This document shows positions 25,143 through 35,032 of a stretch of 64,000 nucleotides of DNA, in pieces. Within the stretch, counting starts at the first letter, position 1. Each line of letters starts with the position of its first letter. The notes below the pieces were generated by a model. That model searched no databases, was not told the DNA's origin, and worked only from the letters and a program-made list of their open reading frames with translations. The position numbers and the translations under genes were made by a program. Source of the DNA: an uncultured Eubacteriales bacterium (lineage in GTDB: Bacteria; Bacillota; Clostridia; Oscillospirales; Oscillospiraceae); assembly GCA_900544765.1 (NCBI GenBank), contig UQWI01000007.1, forward strand, positions 62,001-126,000, in the 5' to 3' direction.

Positions 25143-26090
25143 ATGTATAAATTTATCCTGAAGCGTCTCATCATGATGATACCGGTCCTGCTGGGTGTGG
25201 TATTCATTATCTTCAGCATGATGTATCTGACGCCGGGCAGCCCAGAGGATATGATCCTAGGGGAGAATGCGACTGAGGAGGACAAACAGCAGCTCCGAGA
25301 GGAACTGGGCCTGGACGAGCCGTTTTTGGTGCAATTTGGGACCTATATCTTTGATATTGTAACCAAGGGGGACTTCGGCACATCATACACCAACGGGCGG
25401 CCAGTTACTGAAGAAATCCTTCAGAGATTTCCTACCACCGCGCTGCTCGCCGCGCTGAGCATGCTCGTTGCGCTATGTATCGGGGTTCCATTGGGGATTT
25501 TGGCGGCGACCAAACAGTATTCGATTTTTGACCATTTTGCGACCACGGTCTCCTTGTTCGGAATTTCGGTTCCGAATTTCTGGCTCGGCATGATGCTGAT
25601 AATCGTATTTTCGGTGCATCTCGGCATCCTGCCGCCCTCGGGGTTCTATGGCGCTGAGTACTGGATATTGCCAGCGATAACTGTTGGCAGTGGGGCCGCA
25701 GCCAACATAATGCGCACCACCCGCTCCACGATGCTGGAGGTCATACGCCAGGACTACATCCGCTGTATCCGCGCGAAGGGGCAGACGGAGGGCAAGACCA
25801 TTTGGGGACACGCTCTGCGAAACGCGCTCATCCCCATCATAACCGTTGTGGGCATACAGTGCGGCGTGCTGCTGGGGGGCACGGTGCTGGTAGAGACAGT
25901 GTTTGCCATACCGGGCCTCGGAAAGCTGATGGTGGACTCCATCAAGGCCAAGAACTATCCGATGGTACAGGGCGGCGTGTTGTTCATTGCACTGGTGTTC
26001 TGTGTCATCAACCTGCTGGTCGATTTGCTGTACGCCTACATTGACCCGCGTATCAAGTCCCAGTATCAGGTCAAAAAGAGGCCCAAATGA
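25143..26090 (+). CDS. ABC transporter permease, dipeptide/oligopeptide type (DppB-like)
   Basis: 315 residues beginning MYKFILKRLIMMIPVLLGVVF, the characteristic first helix of DppB/OppB permeases. LTPGSPEDMILGENATEEDKQ and LGLDEPFLVQF form the usual extracellular loop; the cytoplasmic coupling loop for the ATPase is RQDYIRCIRAKGQTEGKTIWGHALRNALIP. Six membrane helices. First gene of a ten-gene operon; the following permease begins immediately after it. The substrate class (peptide, nickel or glutathione-like) cannot be separated by the permease alone. Confidence 0.92.
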   Translation: MYKFILKRLIMMIPVLLGVVFIIFSMMYLTPGSPEDMILGENATEEDKQQLREELGLDEPFLVQFGTYIFDIVTKGDFGTSYTNGRPVTEEILQRFPTTALLAALSMLVALCIGVPLGILAATKQYSIFDHFATTVSLFGISVPNFWLGMMLIIVFSVHLGILPPSGFYGAEYWILPAITVGSGAAANIMRTTRSTMLEVIRQDYIRCIRAKGQTEGKTIWGHALRNALIPIITVVGIQCGVLLGGTVLVETVFAIPGLGKLMVDSIKAKNYPMVQGGVLFIALVFCVINLLVDLLYAYIDPRIKSQYQVKKRPK

Positions 26091-26110
26091 AAGTGGGAGG
26101 GAGGATCCAC

Positions 26111-27019
26111 ATGCAAATCAAGAGCAAGCGTGTTCAGGGAAGACTGGATAGGCAGGACGATATTCTGTCTCTGAAGAAGAGCAGCCAGGTTTGGGAGATA
26201 TGGGGCCGGCTTGTGCGCAATAAGACAGCCATGGTTGGACTGATCATTCTGGTTGTGCTTATCCTGACGGCTATTTTCGCCGACTATATCGCCCCATATG
26301 GCTATGACGACCAAGTCCTGGACGACCAGTTCATTCCACCGTGTGCGGAGCACATCTTCGGCACAGATAACTTCGGGCGCGATATCTTCAGCCGCGTGGT
26401 TTATGGCAGCCGTATCTCCCTGCAGGTTGGGTTGCTCTCCATGGGCTTTGCCGTCATAGCGGGATGTATTGTGGGCTCCATCGCAGGATATTACAGCGGC
26501 GTGGTGGACAACATCATCATGAGGATAGTGGACATCATGCTGGCCATCCCCAGTATTCTTCTGGCCATCTCCATCGCCGCTGCGCTCGGTCCCGGGCTGC
26601 GCAATGTCATGATTGCCATAGGCATAGGCTCTGTCCCGCAGTTTTCGAGAATAGTGCGGGCGTCTATCCTAACTGTTAAGGATCAGGAGTATATCGAAGC
26701 GTCGCGGGCCACGGGAGCCAGCGACCTGAGGATAATAGTCTCGCATATCCTACCGAATTGCATTGCCCCTATCATTGTGCAGACTACCCTGGGCGTGGGC
26801 AATGCGATACTGAACGCCGCAGGCCTCAGCTTCATAGGTTTGGGCGTGTCGCCCCCCATCCCAGAATGGGGAGCCATGCTCTCTGCGGCGCGTCAGTATA
26901 TACGCGACTACTGGTGGCTGCTGACCTTTCCCGGCCTTGCGATCATGCTTACTGTCTTTGCCCTGAACGTGCTGGGCGACGGCCTGCGCGATGCGCTTGA
27001 TCCCAGACTTAAGTCCTGA
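26111..27019 (+). CDS. ABC transporter permease, dipeptide/oligopeptide type (DppC-like)
   Basis: 302 residues. Typical DppC layout: N-terminal helix after [41 protein letters not shown], and the coupling loop [25 protein letters not shown]. It forms the heterodimeric channel with the preceding permease. An ATG overlapping the upstream stop exists, but ATG 26111 has GGGAGGGAGG at correct distance and is preferred. Six membrane helices, plasma membrane. Confidence 0.92.
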   Translation: MQIKSKRVQGRLDRQDDILSLKKSSQVWEIWGRLVRNKTAMVGLIILVVLILTAIFADYIAPYGYDDQVLDDQFIPPCAEHIFGTDNFGRDIFSRVVYGSRISLQVGLLSMGFAVIAGCIVGSIAGYYSGVVDNIIMRIVDIMLAIPSILLAISIAAALGPGLRNVMIAIGIGSVPQFSRIVRASILTVKDQEYIEASRATGASDLRIIVSHILPNCIAPIIVQTTLGVGNAILNAAGLSFIGLGVSPPIPEWGAMLSAARQYIRDYWWLLTFPGLAIMLTVFALNVLGDGLRDALDPRLKS

Positions 27020-27033
27020 AGGAGGTGCTCTGG

Positions 27034-28029
27034 ATGGAAAATCTTTTGAGCATTCGAGATCTGACTATTTATTATGCGTCCGGCAAGCGGACGGTTAAAG
27101 CTGTAAATGGCATTTCCCTAGAAATTGAAAAAGGGAAAACATTGGGCTTGGTGGGAGAGACTGGAGCGGGCAAAACGACCACGGCGCTGGGCATTTTGAA
27201 CCTCATCCCCAAGCCTCCCGGGAAGATAGTCTCGGGCGAGATCTTCTTTGAGGGAGAGGATCTCCTGAAAAAGACAAAGAAGGAGATGCGTAAAATCCGC
27301 GGTGACAAAATCTCCATGATTTTTCAGGATCCTATGACCTCGCTGGACCCGGTGGTGACGGTGGGCGACCAGATCGCAGAAGTAATCCACCTGCACCAGG
27401 CTTCCAGCCGCAAGGAGGCCGAGAAAAAAGCGATTGAGATGCTGGAGCTTGTCGGCATCCCAGGAGAGCGGTATAACGAGTATCCTCACCAGTTCTCCGG
27501 CGGCATGAAGCAGCGCGTCATTATCGCAATTGCCCTGGCCTGCAACCCGTCCCTGCTAATCGCTGACGAGCCCACAACGGCGCTGGATGTGACTATTCAG
27601 GCCCAGATCTTGGAGCTGATGGCGAATTTGCGCAGGGAATTCGGCTCATCCATGCTGCTAATAACCCATGATCTGGGCGTGGTGGCGGAGGTATGTGACA
27701 ACGTGGCTATTATGTACGCAGGCCAGATCGTGGAATACGGCAACCTGCGGCACATCTACCGAAACGCAAGTCATCCTTATACAGAAGGGCTGTTTGGCTC
27801 CATACCCAACCTCAACGATGAGGCAGAGAGGCTAAAACCGATCCGCGGGCTGATGCCTGACCCGTCCGACCTCCCGCCGGGGTGTAGCTTCGCGCCGCGC
27901 TGTCCGTATGCGTCGGACCGCTGCCACGAGGAGGATCCTGCGGCTTGTGAGATAGAACCCGGCCACCTGGTAAAGTGCCATCGTTACGATAAAGCGGAGG
28001 AGGGGGAACATGGCAGCGTCACTTCTTGA
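27034..28029 (+). CDS. ABC transporter ATP-binding protein (DppD/OppD-like)
   Basis: 331 residues. Walker [12 protein letters not shown]-loop [10 protein letters not shown], signature FSGGMKQR (in [18 protein letters not shown]), Walker [13 protein letters not shown] and the H-loop THD. The C-terminal oligopeptide/dipeptide extension holds the cysteine cluster [15 protein letters not shown] and a later CHR, which in this family can bind a cluster or metal. Start chosen at ATG 27034, 8 bases after GGAGG. Confidence 0.93.
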   Translation: MENLLSIRDLTIYYASGKRTVKAVNGISLEIEKGKTLGLVGETGAGKTTTALGILNLIPKPPGKIVSGEIFFEGEDLLKKTKKEMRKIRGDKISMIFQDPMTSLDPVVTVGDQIAEVIHLHQASSRKEAEKKAIEMLELVGIPGERYNEYPHQFSGGMKQRVIIAIALACNPSLLIADEPTTALDVTIQAQILELMANLRREFGSSMLLITHDLGVVAEVCDNVAIMYAGQIVEYGNLRHIYRNASHPYTEGLFGSIPNLNDEAERLKPIRGLMPDPSDLPPGCSFAPRCPYASDRCHEEDPAACEIEPGHLVKCHRYDKAEEGEHGSVTS

Positions 28030-28981
28030 AGTAAAGGATCTAAAAAAGTATTTTAAGACCCCCAGCGGCACCCTGCATGCGGTGGACGGCGTAAGCTTTT
28101 CCATTGAGGAGGGCAAGACTCTCGGCGTCGTTGGCGAGTCGGGTTGCGGCAAATCCACCCTGGGCCGCACCATCCTGCACCTGCAGGAGAGCACCGGCGG
28201 CCAAATGTTTTTTGAGGGGCAGGATATAACAAACGTGACGGCGCAGCAGCTCAAAGAGCTGCGTAAAAATATGCAGATTATTTTCCAGGATCCGTTTGCC
28301 TCCCTTGACCCCAGGAAGTCTGTTAGTCAGATAATTGCCGAGCCGCTGAAAATCTACAAGGTGTGCGCAAACCGTCGGGAGATAATCAAAAAGGTAGGAG
28401 AGTTGATGGACACCGTAGGCCTGGCCACACGCCTTGCCCACTCTTATCCGCACGAGTTGGACGGAGGACGCCGCCAGCGCATAGGTATCGCCCGCGCCCT
28501 GGCCCTGAACCCCAAGTTCATCGTTTGCGACGAGCCGGTCTCCGCCCTGGATGTATCCATCCAGGCCCAGGTCCTGAACCTGATGCAGGATCTGCAGAAG
28601 GAGCGTCATCTCACCTATATTTTCATCACTCACAACTTGGCGGTGGTAAAACACATCTCCGACGAAATCATGGTCATGTACCTGGGCCATATGATTGAAA
28701 AAGCGCCCAAGCGGGAGCTGTTCGCCTCTCCGATGCACCCCTATACCCAGGCACTGCTCTCCGCAATACCAATTCCGGACATTGACGTGGCGAAAAAGCG
28801 CATTTTGCTCAAAGGAGAGATCACATCCCCGATAGACCCCAAGCCAGGCTGCCGCTTTGCGCCGCGCTGCAATTATGCGAGACCGGAGTGTTTTGAAAAC
28901 ACACCGGAACTCAAGGAGATGAATCCAGGGCACTATGTGTCTTGCCATTTTGCGGGAAAACTGAAGGAGAAGGAGGGATAG
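28010..28981 (+). CDS. ABC transporter ATP-binding protein (DppF/OppF-like)
   Basis: 323 residues, overlapping the preceding ATPase gene by 20 bases. Walker [12 protein letters not shown]-loop [11 protein letters not shown], Walker [14 protein letters not shown]-loop THN. The signature reads ELDGGRRQR instead of the usual LSGGQ form, a variation of the Ser and Gln positions that may be tolerated because DppD carries the other site. C-terminal [15 protein letters not shown] gives the family cysteine cluster. Completes the ATPase pair of the importer. Confidence 0.92.
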   Translation: MAASLLEVKDLKKYFKTPSGTLHAVDGVSFSIEEGKTLGVVGESGCGKSTLGRTILHLQESTGGQMFFEGQDITNVTAQQLKELRKNMQIIFQDPFASLDPRKSVSQIIAEPLKIYKVCANRREIIKKVGELMDTVGLATRLAHSYPHELDGGRRQRIGIARALALNPKFIVCDEPVSALDVSIQAQVLNLMQDLQKERHLTYIFITHNLAVVKHISDEIMVMYLGHMIEKAPKRELFASPMHPYTQALLSAIPIPDIDVAKKRILLKGEITSPIDPKPGCRFAPRCNYARPECFENTPELKEMNPGHYVSCHFAGKLKEKEG

Positions 28982-28986
28982 TCGAC

Positions 28987-29802
28987 ATGACCACTGAGGA
29001 GATAATGCAAATCGCGCTTTCATTGTCCGGGCTGGACGAGGTACCCGGCGACTGTGGCATTGTGGTACGCGGCGAGAATATACGCCGCATTCTGGCTGGC
29101 ATCGACATGGAGACAGCTGAGATTATTCTGGGCAAGCGGCTGGGCTATGACCTGGTGTTGAGCCACCATCCGGTGACCGGACCCATGCAGGCTAACTTCT
29201 ACAAGGCCAGCGATTATCTGGGAGAACTCCTTGAGCGGGCGGGGGCCCCTGCCAACGCCGCCCAACGGTCCAGTGACTGGCTGACCAAACTGCAGGAGGG
29301 CAAAAACCACCCTGTCAACTATGGGAAAAGCGCGGATACAGCCCGATTGCTGAACATGCCGTACATGGGAATCCACAACATCGCAGATGCCCTGGGGGGA
29401 AAGCTGCTCCAGGCCTTTCTGGACGAGAGGCTTGCAGACAACCCATGCGCTACCCTGAAGGACCTTTGCGATATCCTCATGGAGGTGCCGGAATACCAGA
29501 AAGGCCTTACCAGGCCGGAGATAGTTGTGGGCAGAGAGGATGACCTCTGCGGCAGGGTGTTTGTGATTTTCGGGGGCGGACCTTTTTCCGGTAAGGAATA
29601 CTTCCGCGCTGGAGTTGGGACAATGATCTGCATGCACCTGCCGGACGAATACCGTCAGCGGTATGAGCAGGAGGGCAGAGGAAATGTCATCGTCTGCGAC
29701 CACATGGCTAGTGATTCTATCGGCATGAACGCGATCCTCCACAAGCTGGAGGACAGGGGCGCTGAGGTGACGCGTGTCGCCGGCATCTTCAACGACAGAT
29801 AG
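28987..29802 (+). CDS. NIF3-family (DUF34) dinuclear-metal protein, copy 1
   Basis: 271 residues. Family features: the N-terminal segment LAGIDMETAEIILGKRLG, the metal-binding pair LSHHP with H60-H61, and a C-terminal metal region VCDHMASDSIGMN (classical members read GHxxSE-type). NIF3 proteins are hexameric, two-metal proteins often annotated as GTP cyclohydrolase I type 2, with uncertain physiological role. It is the first of three tandem paralogues inside a peptide importer operon, which suggests a hydrolytic role on the imported compound; this is inference. Sites equivalent to the others carry Cys-Gly at the position where copy 3 has a stop. Confidence 0.8.
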   Translation: MTTEEIMQIALSLSGLDEVPGDCGIVVRGENIRRILAGIDMETAEIILGKRLGYDLVLSHHPVTGPMQANFYKASDYLGELLERAGAPANAAQRSSDWLTKLQEGKNHPVNYGKSADTARLLNMPYMGIHNIADALGGKLLQAFLDERLADNPCATLKDLCDILMEVPEYQKGLTRPEIVVGREDDLCGRVFVIFGGGPFSGKEYFRAGVGTMICMHLPDEYRQRYEQEGRGNVIVCDHMASDSIGMNAILHKLEDRGAEVTRVAGIFNDR

Positions 29803-29813
29803 GAGGGAACGGA

Positions 29814-30656
29814 TTGAACGGCAAGGAAATCCTGCAGATTGCTCATCAGATGGCTGGCCTCTCCTCTCTGGCGGAGGACTCGGCCGTGGTACTTGATGCC
29901 AGTGGAATTAAACGGGTGGCGGCGGGCATTGATGTGGCTACGGCAGAGCTTATGCTCGCCAAGGAGGCCGGGGCCGACATGGTTATTGCCCACCACCCCA
30001 CCTTCTCCCCGGGATGCCTCGATGGCTACCGAAGCCTGAAGATATTGCTGGACCGGATGGTGGAGCTGGGTGTTCCTCCCGTCCCCGCAGGCAAGGTAAT
30101 CCACATGATTCAGGACAGGATCCGGCGGGGAAGGCAGGGAAACTCCAGCAATTATGACCGTGCTCCGTCCATAGCCAGACTCATCTCCATGCCGCTTATG
30201 AGCCTGCACACCCCGCTCTGTATCGTGGGGTCGCGTATAGTCCAGAACACCTTGGGCGAACATCTCGCTGCTGCGCAGGATCCTCGCTTGGCGGACATTA
30301 TGGACGGTTTGATGCAACTTCCTGAGAGCCGCAGGAGCATATCGCCCCCGGCACTGTATGTGGGAGCTCCAGACGACTACGCTGGCAAGGCGGTTGTGCT
30401 GTTTTCGCATGAGGCGGCAGAGTACCCAGAGATATCCCTAGAGCTATTTGAGGCCGGAGTGGGGACGCTTATCCTGCCCTACGCCTCAGAGAACGTGATC
30501 TCCGCTGTAAAGGATCAGAATATCGGGAATATCGCCGTCATGGGACATGTGACAGCCGATTCTGTTGGAATCAACGCCCTGCTGTCCTATCTGGAGGGGC
30601 AGGGTGTGGAGGTCCTGCGCATGTCCGGGGTGATCAATGTGAGGGAGGAGGCGTAG
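29814..30656 (+). CDS. NIF3-family (DUF34) dinuclear-metal protein, copy 2
   Basis: 280 residues, starting at TTG 8 bases after GGAGG. Colinear with copy 1: AAGIDVATAELMLAKEAG, IAHHP with H60-H61, FEAGVGTLILP and the C-terminal VMGHVTADSVGINALL. Sequence divergence between the copies is large outside these blocks, so the duplication is old or the copies have specialised. The DDYAGKAVVLF segment is the reference for the lesion in copy 3. Confidence 0.8.
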   Translation: MNGKEILQIAHQMAGLSSLAEDSAVVLDASGIKRVAAGIDVATAELMLAKEAGADMVIAHHPTFSPGCLDGYRSLKILLDRMVELGVPPVPAGKVIHMIQDRIRRGRQGNSSNYDRAPSIARLISMPLMSLHTPLCIVGSRIVQNTLGEHLAAAQDPRLADIMDGLMQLPESRRSISPPALYVGAPDDYAGKAVVLFSHEAAEYPEISLELFEAGVGTLILPYASENVISAVKDQNIGNIAVMGHVTADSVGINALLSYLEGQGVEVLRMSGVINVREEA

Positions 30657-30657
30657 T

Positions 30658-31491
30658 ATGAACACACAGGAGATACTCCAGGTGGCGCTGGAATGTGCAG
30701 GCCTGAACGAGGTCCCGGCCGATTCCGGAGTTGTACACCCCAGGGAAGAGGTCAAACGTATCCTCACCGGCATTGACATCACCGAGTCGGAAATGCTTTT
30801 GGCCAAGGAGCTGGGAATCGACACCGTATTTCTCCACCACCCCACTGGCGGTCGCCCACGCATGGGCTCTTCAGAAGTGCTGCTGGACCAGATTCCGCAG
30901 ATGGTGAGGGCGGGCGTACCGATAAACAAAGCGCAGAAAGCCCTGTGCAAAAAACGCTATGGCGAGTGCATACGAAGGTTCCACGCCCTGAATGTCACTC
31001 GCTCCGCAGACGCCGCCGGGATGCTCGGACTGGGCATGATCGCCTGTCACACGCCTGCTGACCTGGTGGCCGAGAGAACAGTGCAGGATTTCCTTGACCA
31101 GCGGTTCGGGGGACAGCCCCATACCAGGCTAAGCGCGGTGGTGGACGCGCTGCTCTCCATCCCTGAATATAAGAACTGCCTGTCAGGGCCCGTAATCCGG
31201 GTAGGCAGCGGGAACAGCTATGCCTGAAAGATACTGGTGCAGTTCTCAGGTGGCACCACCGGTGGGGCTGACGTAATTCGCGCCTTTTTCGCCGCCGGAG
31301 TGGGTACTCTCGTCATGATGCACTGCCCGGATGACGTGATTGAGGCTGCCAAAGAGCAGAACATAGGCAACATCCTGGTGGCTGGACATATTTCCAGCGA
31401 CTCAATAGGCATGAACGGCATACTACGAGTGCTGGAGGAGCGCTATGGGATTGAGGTTGTCCGCTGCTCGGGCCTGCTTGATTACCGTTGA
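30658..31491 (+). pseudogene. NIF3-family protein, copy 3, interrupted by in-frame TGA
   Basis: The frame is open from ATG 30658 (GGAGG 6 bases upstream) to 31491 except for TGA at 31225-31227. N-terminal part has LTGIDITESEMLLAKELG and LHHP (H60-H61); after the TGA the same frame continues KILVQFSGG, FFAAGVGTLVMMH and VAGHISSDSIGMN, colinear with copies 1 and 2. At the interrupted position copies 1 and 2 have glycine (LCGRVFV, YAGKAVV), here YA-stop-KILV, consistent with one GGA to TGA change. Most likely a recent nonsense mutation or sequencing error; recoding is possible but less likely. Confidence 0.7.
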
Positions 31492-31528
31492 AAACAATCT
31501 AGACTGAATTAAAGAATTGAGGGACACC

Positions 31529-32713
31529 ATGAGCTATCTGCTTGATGTGATCTGTCCGGCCTGTGGTAAGACCTATCCGGCAGACAGACCGCACAATCTC
31601 TGCTCCTGTGGCTCGCCGCTTCTGGTGCGCTACGATCTGGAGTGGGCAAAAAGGGACGAGGCACTGTTTGATAACCGCTTCAGCGGGATATGGCGTTACC
31701 ATAAGCTGCTACCCGTGAAGGACACCGCCAATATTGTGACTCTGGGAGAGGGTGGCACCCCGGTACTTGAGGTTCCGGAAATGGGGAACTATGCCGGCCT
31801 GGAGCATCTCTATGTCAAAGACGAGGGACAGAACCCCTCATCCAGTTTTAAGACCCGCGGGGCCTCGGTGGCAATTTCCGTGCTCAGGGAATTTGGCGTT
31901 ACGGACATCGTGATGGACAGCGGCGGCAACGGTGCCGGGGCCTGGTCGGCGTATTGCAGGCGAGGTGGACTCAATGCCCACATCTACATGACTGCCAGGG
32001 CCGTGCAGGCCAATCAGAAGGAATGCGCTATCGTGGGCGGGGACGTCAACATGTGCCAGGGACACACCACTATTTTGGGCCGCAAAGTGAGTGAAAGCAT
32101 GGAGAGGCATCCGGATTGGTTTGACGTGAGAACAATGCACGAACCCTACCGGGTGGAGGGTAAAAAGACCATAGGATATGAGATTGTCGAGCAGTTCGGC
32201 GGAAGGGTACCAGACGTCATACTGTTCCCCACGGCCGGAGGAGTTGGCATTATCGGGATACATAAGGCCATTCAGGAGCTTATGAAGCTGGGCCGTGCGG
32301 ACAGGATGCCCCGTATGGTCAGTGTGCAATATGAGGGGTGCTGCCCTGTGGTGCAGGCCTTCGAGGCCGGCAGGGACACATGTGAGGTGTGGAGCGGCCC
32401 AATGGATGTGATTCCCGGCGGCCTGTCCGCCCCCAAGGCCTTTGCCGACAGGCTCTTACTGGGTATACTGAGGGAGAGCGGCGGGACGGCGGTAGCTGTG
32501 AGCAAGGAGGACACCATCCGCCACTGGAAGCACATGGCCCAAAGCGAAGGGCTGTTTGTGAATCCGGAGGGTGCGACGACGCTGGCGGCCTGCGAAAAGC
32601 TCCGGAAAAAGGGCTGGCTCAAGGGGGACGAAACGGTCCTCTGCGTCATGACCTCGAACGGCATTAAATATGACGAACTGGTCCGGGAAGTACCCAAACT
32701 GATAACTGAATGA
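31529..32713 (+). CDS. Threonine-synthase-like PLP-dependent lyase
   Basis: 394 residues of fold-type II PLP enzymes. An N-terminal zinc ribbon has C9, C12, C25 and C27 (ICPACGK; LCSCGS). The PLP lysine is K108 in NPSSSFKTRG, the phosphate-binding loop region is SGGNGAGAWSAYC and a later glycine-rich PTAGGVGIIG. Zinc-ribbon threonine-synthase-like proteins include authentic threonine synthases and amino-acid eliminases. Location between NIF3 genes and a RidA gene favours a catabolic beta- or gamma-elimination on an imported amino-acid derivative rather than biosynthesis. Start at ATG 31529, 6 bases after GAGG. Confidence 0.82.
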   Translation: MSYLLDVICPACGKTYPADRPHNLCSCGSPLLVRYDLEWAKRDEALFDNRFSGIWRYHKLLPVKDTANIVTLGEGGTPVLEVPEMGNYAGLEHLYVKDEGQNPSSSFKTRGASVAISVLREFGVTDIVMDSGGNGAGAWSAYCRRGGLNAHIYMTARAVQANQKECAIVGGDVNMCQGHTTILGRKVSESMERHPDWFDVRTMHEPYRVEGKKTIGYEIVEQFGGRVPDVILFPTAGGVGIIGIHKAIQELMKLGRADRMPRMVSVQYEGCCPVVQAFEAGRDTCEVWSGPMDVIPGGLSAPKAFADRLLLGILRESGGTAVAVSKEDTIRHWKHMAQSEGLFVNPEGATTLAACEKLRKKGWLKGDETVLCVMTSNGIKYDELVREVPKLITE

Positions 32714-32826
32714 TGGACCGCCGCCAAGCGAGCCGAGCGCGGTTCGGGTAGGGCCTTCCCGCAGAAACCGGGAACCATTTCGCCGTTGCATTTAAACAGT
32801 CTGCGAAATTAGTGAGGAGAGATGTC

Positions 32827-33228
32827 ATGAAATGCCTAGAAACTGAACAATCGCGGAACTCTGTACCCCATTATTCACCAGGCGTTATTGACCGCGGTAC
32901 ACTATATATCTCCGGTCAGCTGCCTAGGAACGAAAAGGGAGAACTGCCTGACGGCGGTATTCGCGAACAGACACGGGCGGCGTTGGATAATGTGGAAAAA
33001 GTCCTGCACCTGGGCGGCTGCCGCAAAGAGGACGTCGTAAAATGTACTATTTACACGACCAGCGGGGCCTTCTGGGGAGACATCAATGATGAATATGCAA
33101 GATTTTTTGGAACCCACAGACCGGCCAGAGTTCTGATCCCCATCGGGGACTTCGGCAATGGCTGTCTGGTGGAGATAGAAGCAATTGCACAGAAAATGGA
33201 TTTAAAAGGAGGAAAAAATGAAGAGTAG
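32827..33228 (+). CDS. RidA family reactive-intermediate deaminase
   Basis: 133 residues. The trimeric YjgF/RidA fold is recognisable from LYISGQLPRNEKGELPDGGIREQTRAAL (substrate pocket), VVKCTIYTT and the conserved arginine in HRPARVLIPIG. RidA hydrolyses reactive enamine/imine products of PLP-dependent dehydratases, so its place next to the threonine-synthase-like lyase is functionally coherent. GAGGAG lies before ATG 32827; the GTG at 32812 has no suitable site. The last codons overlap the next gene. Confidence 0.9.
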   Translation: MKCLETEQSRNSVPHYSPGVIDRGTLYISGQLPRNEKGELPDGGIREQTRAALDNVEKVLHLGGCRKEDVVKCTIYTTSGAFWGDINDEYARFFGTHRPARVLIPIGDFGNGCLVEIEAIAQKMDLKGGKNEE

Positions 33229-34756
33229 AAGCTTATTTGCATTGGTTCTAGCGGCCGCGATGGTTCTGATGTGTATCAGCGGCTGCGGATCGCAGGATCC
33301 GGCCGACGGTAAGGACGAGCTCCTGGTGGCAATTTCCGCCGAGCCCGTGACTCTGGACCCATCTGACCAGAACGACAGCGCATCCAGTCTGGCAATCCGC
33401 CAGGTCTATGACCCGCTGCTCATCCAGGACGCGGAAATGAATATCCAGCCAGGACTCGCTGAGAGCTGGGAATTTACCGATGACACCACCCTGGTGCTAA
33501 ACCTGAGGCAGGGCGTCAAGTTCCACAACGGAGAAACTATGACTTCCGCCGACGTTCTTTATTCCCTAAGCCGTGCTCTGGAGAACCCCAAAGTCAGCTC
33601 ATTCATCGACTGCATAGACATTGAGAATTCCAGCGCGATAGACGAGTACACTGTGGAACTCAAGACCTTCTACCCCTTTGTCCCCCTTCTGTCCAACCTC
33701 GCCCTGCCTTCCATCTGCATCGTGAGCCAGAAGGCGGTTGAAGAGGCGGGCGGCGACATAGGCAATACCCCCTGTGGCACCGGACCTTTCAAGCTGACCA
33801 ACTGGGTCTCCGGAGACCGCCTGGAGTTCGAGCGCAACGATGAGTATTGGGGCAGCAAGCCTGCTTTTAGCAAGATGACATTCCGCGTCATCCCTGAGAA
33901 TGCAAACCGTGCGATTGAACTGGAGACAGGCGGTGTCGATATTGCCCTCTCCCTCGCTCCCAACGACGGCACCCGCCTTCAGGACAACCCCGACGTCAAG
34001 GTACTGGTCTACGCCAGCCTTTCCACCACCGGGATACAGATGAACACGAGCGTTGAGCCTTTTAACGATGTGCGTGTCCGCCAGGCGCTTAACTATGCAT
34101 GTGACTATCAAGCCATCGGCGAGACGGTCTATGAGGGCTACGGCGAGCGTCAGTCCGCACCTATGTCCACCCAGGTTTGGGGTGCCAACACCGAGCTGCC
34201 GCCCTACGACTATAACCCGGAAAAAGCCAGGGAGCTACTGGCCGAGGCGGGTTATGAAGACGGGCTACCCCAGAAAATCTATCTCGTGACCAACGACAAC
34301 CGCCAGCGTATAGACATCTTTGAAATCATGCAGAACCAGCTGGCCGAGGTCGGAATAGAGTCTGAGATCGCAGTCCGCGACATGGCCGCTCTGGCATCCT
34401 TCGTACCTGGAGAGTATGAGATGTTCATGGCCGGTTGGGGCACTACAACCGGAGACCCGGATTACGGTCTCTATCAGACCTTCAATTCCGAGTCCGGCAC
34501 CGCCAACTCCTCCAGAATCCAGTTCTATGACCAGGACGTCATTGACCTGCTGGAGGCGGGCCGCGCTGAGACAGACGAGGCGAAGCGCCTTGAGATTTAC
34601 ACCGAGGTGCAGGAGCTGATCTGGGATGCCTGCCCCTGGGTCTGGCTGTGGCAGACCGATACGATAGACGGAACGGCCTCATATGTTGAGGGCTATGTGC
34701 CGCATCCGTCCGGCTACTTCCAGGACTTTACCGGCGTCACTTTTGCGCAGGAGTAA
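33218..34756 (+). CDS. ABC transporter substrate-binding lipoprotein, family 5 (DppA/OppA-like)
   Basis: 512 residues. Lipoprotein signal MKSRSLFALVLAAAMVL with lipobox ISGC, lipidated C23. Family 5 hallmarks: ISAEPVTLDPSDQND, LRQGVKFHNGETMTSADVLYSL, and NDVRVRQALNYACDYQAI. This is the receptor for the importer encoded at the head of the operon, here placed last. Such proteins bind di/oligopeptides, nickel chelates or glycine-betaine-like ligands; the ligand is not readable. A hairpin terminator follows. Confidence 0.92.
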   Translation: MKSRSLFALVLAAAMVLMCISGCGSQDPADGKDELLVAISAEPVTLDPSDQNDSASSLAIRQVYDPLLIQDAEMNIQPGLAESWEFTDDTTLVLNLRQGVKFHNGETMTSADVLYSLSRALENPKVSSFIDCIDIENSSAIDEYTVELKTFYPFVPLLSNLALPSICIVSQKAVEEAGGDIGNTPCGTGPFKLTNWVSGDRLEFERNDEYWGSKPAFSKMTFRVIPENANRAIELETGGVDIALSLAPNDGTRLQDNPDVKVLVYASLSTTGIQMNTSVEPFNDVRVRQALNYACDYQAIGETVYEGYGERQSAPMSTQVWGANTELPPYDYNPEKARELLAEAGYEDGLPQKIYLVTNDNRQRIDIFEIMQNQLAEVGIESEIAVRDMAALASFVPGEYEMFMAGWGTTTGDPDYGLYQTFNSESGTANSSRIQFYDQDVIDLLEAGRAETDEAKRLEIYTEVQELIWDACPWVWLWQTDTIDGTASYVEGYVPHPSGYFQDFTGVTFAQE

Positions 34757-34778
34757 GGACACAACCGCACAAAAAAGA

Positions 34779-34808
34779 TCCGGCCTTCCCATAAAAGGGA
34801 GGGCCGGA
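34779..34808 (+). terminator. Terminator of the ABC/NIF3 operon
   Basis: TCCGGCCTTCCC, loop ATAAAA, GGGAGGGCCGGA (12 bp, one G-T pair). T-run is weak but position and stability support termination. Confidence 0.7.
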
Positions 34809-34877
34809 CGTGCTTAAATGCCCGTTGAAAAACCCGGAGCGCAAGAGCTTGCAGCCACGCCTGTCTACGATAAGAAT

Positions 34878-35000
34878 TGTTATACTGTAAAGGAGCCTGA
34901 TATAGTCACAAAAATACGCGAAACTGCTTTTTTAGGAGGCATTTATTATGAATAAAATGCTTTCGGCGCCCAGGCCTTTGCATTTATATTCTTCTCCCTG
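34878..35000 (+). pseudogene. Decayed 5' gene fragment with promoter and RBS
   Basis: TGTTATACT (extended -10, 34878-34886) and AGGAGG 8 bases before ATG 34947 look like a genuine gene start, but the frame MNKMLSAPRPLHLYSSP stops after 17 codons at 35000, adjacent to the ParM fragment junction. Probably the remnant of a gene cut by recombination. Confidence 0.35.
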
Positions 35001-35032
35001 ACAGACTGCGCCGGGGCGGAAACTTCGATTGA

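Noticed and set aside
31225..31227. TGA in NIF3 copy 3 as a certain selenocysteine codon
   Set aside because: Paralogues have glycine here, the possible stem-loop is short and close to the codon, and no selenium genes are in the window; kept only as a testable alternative.
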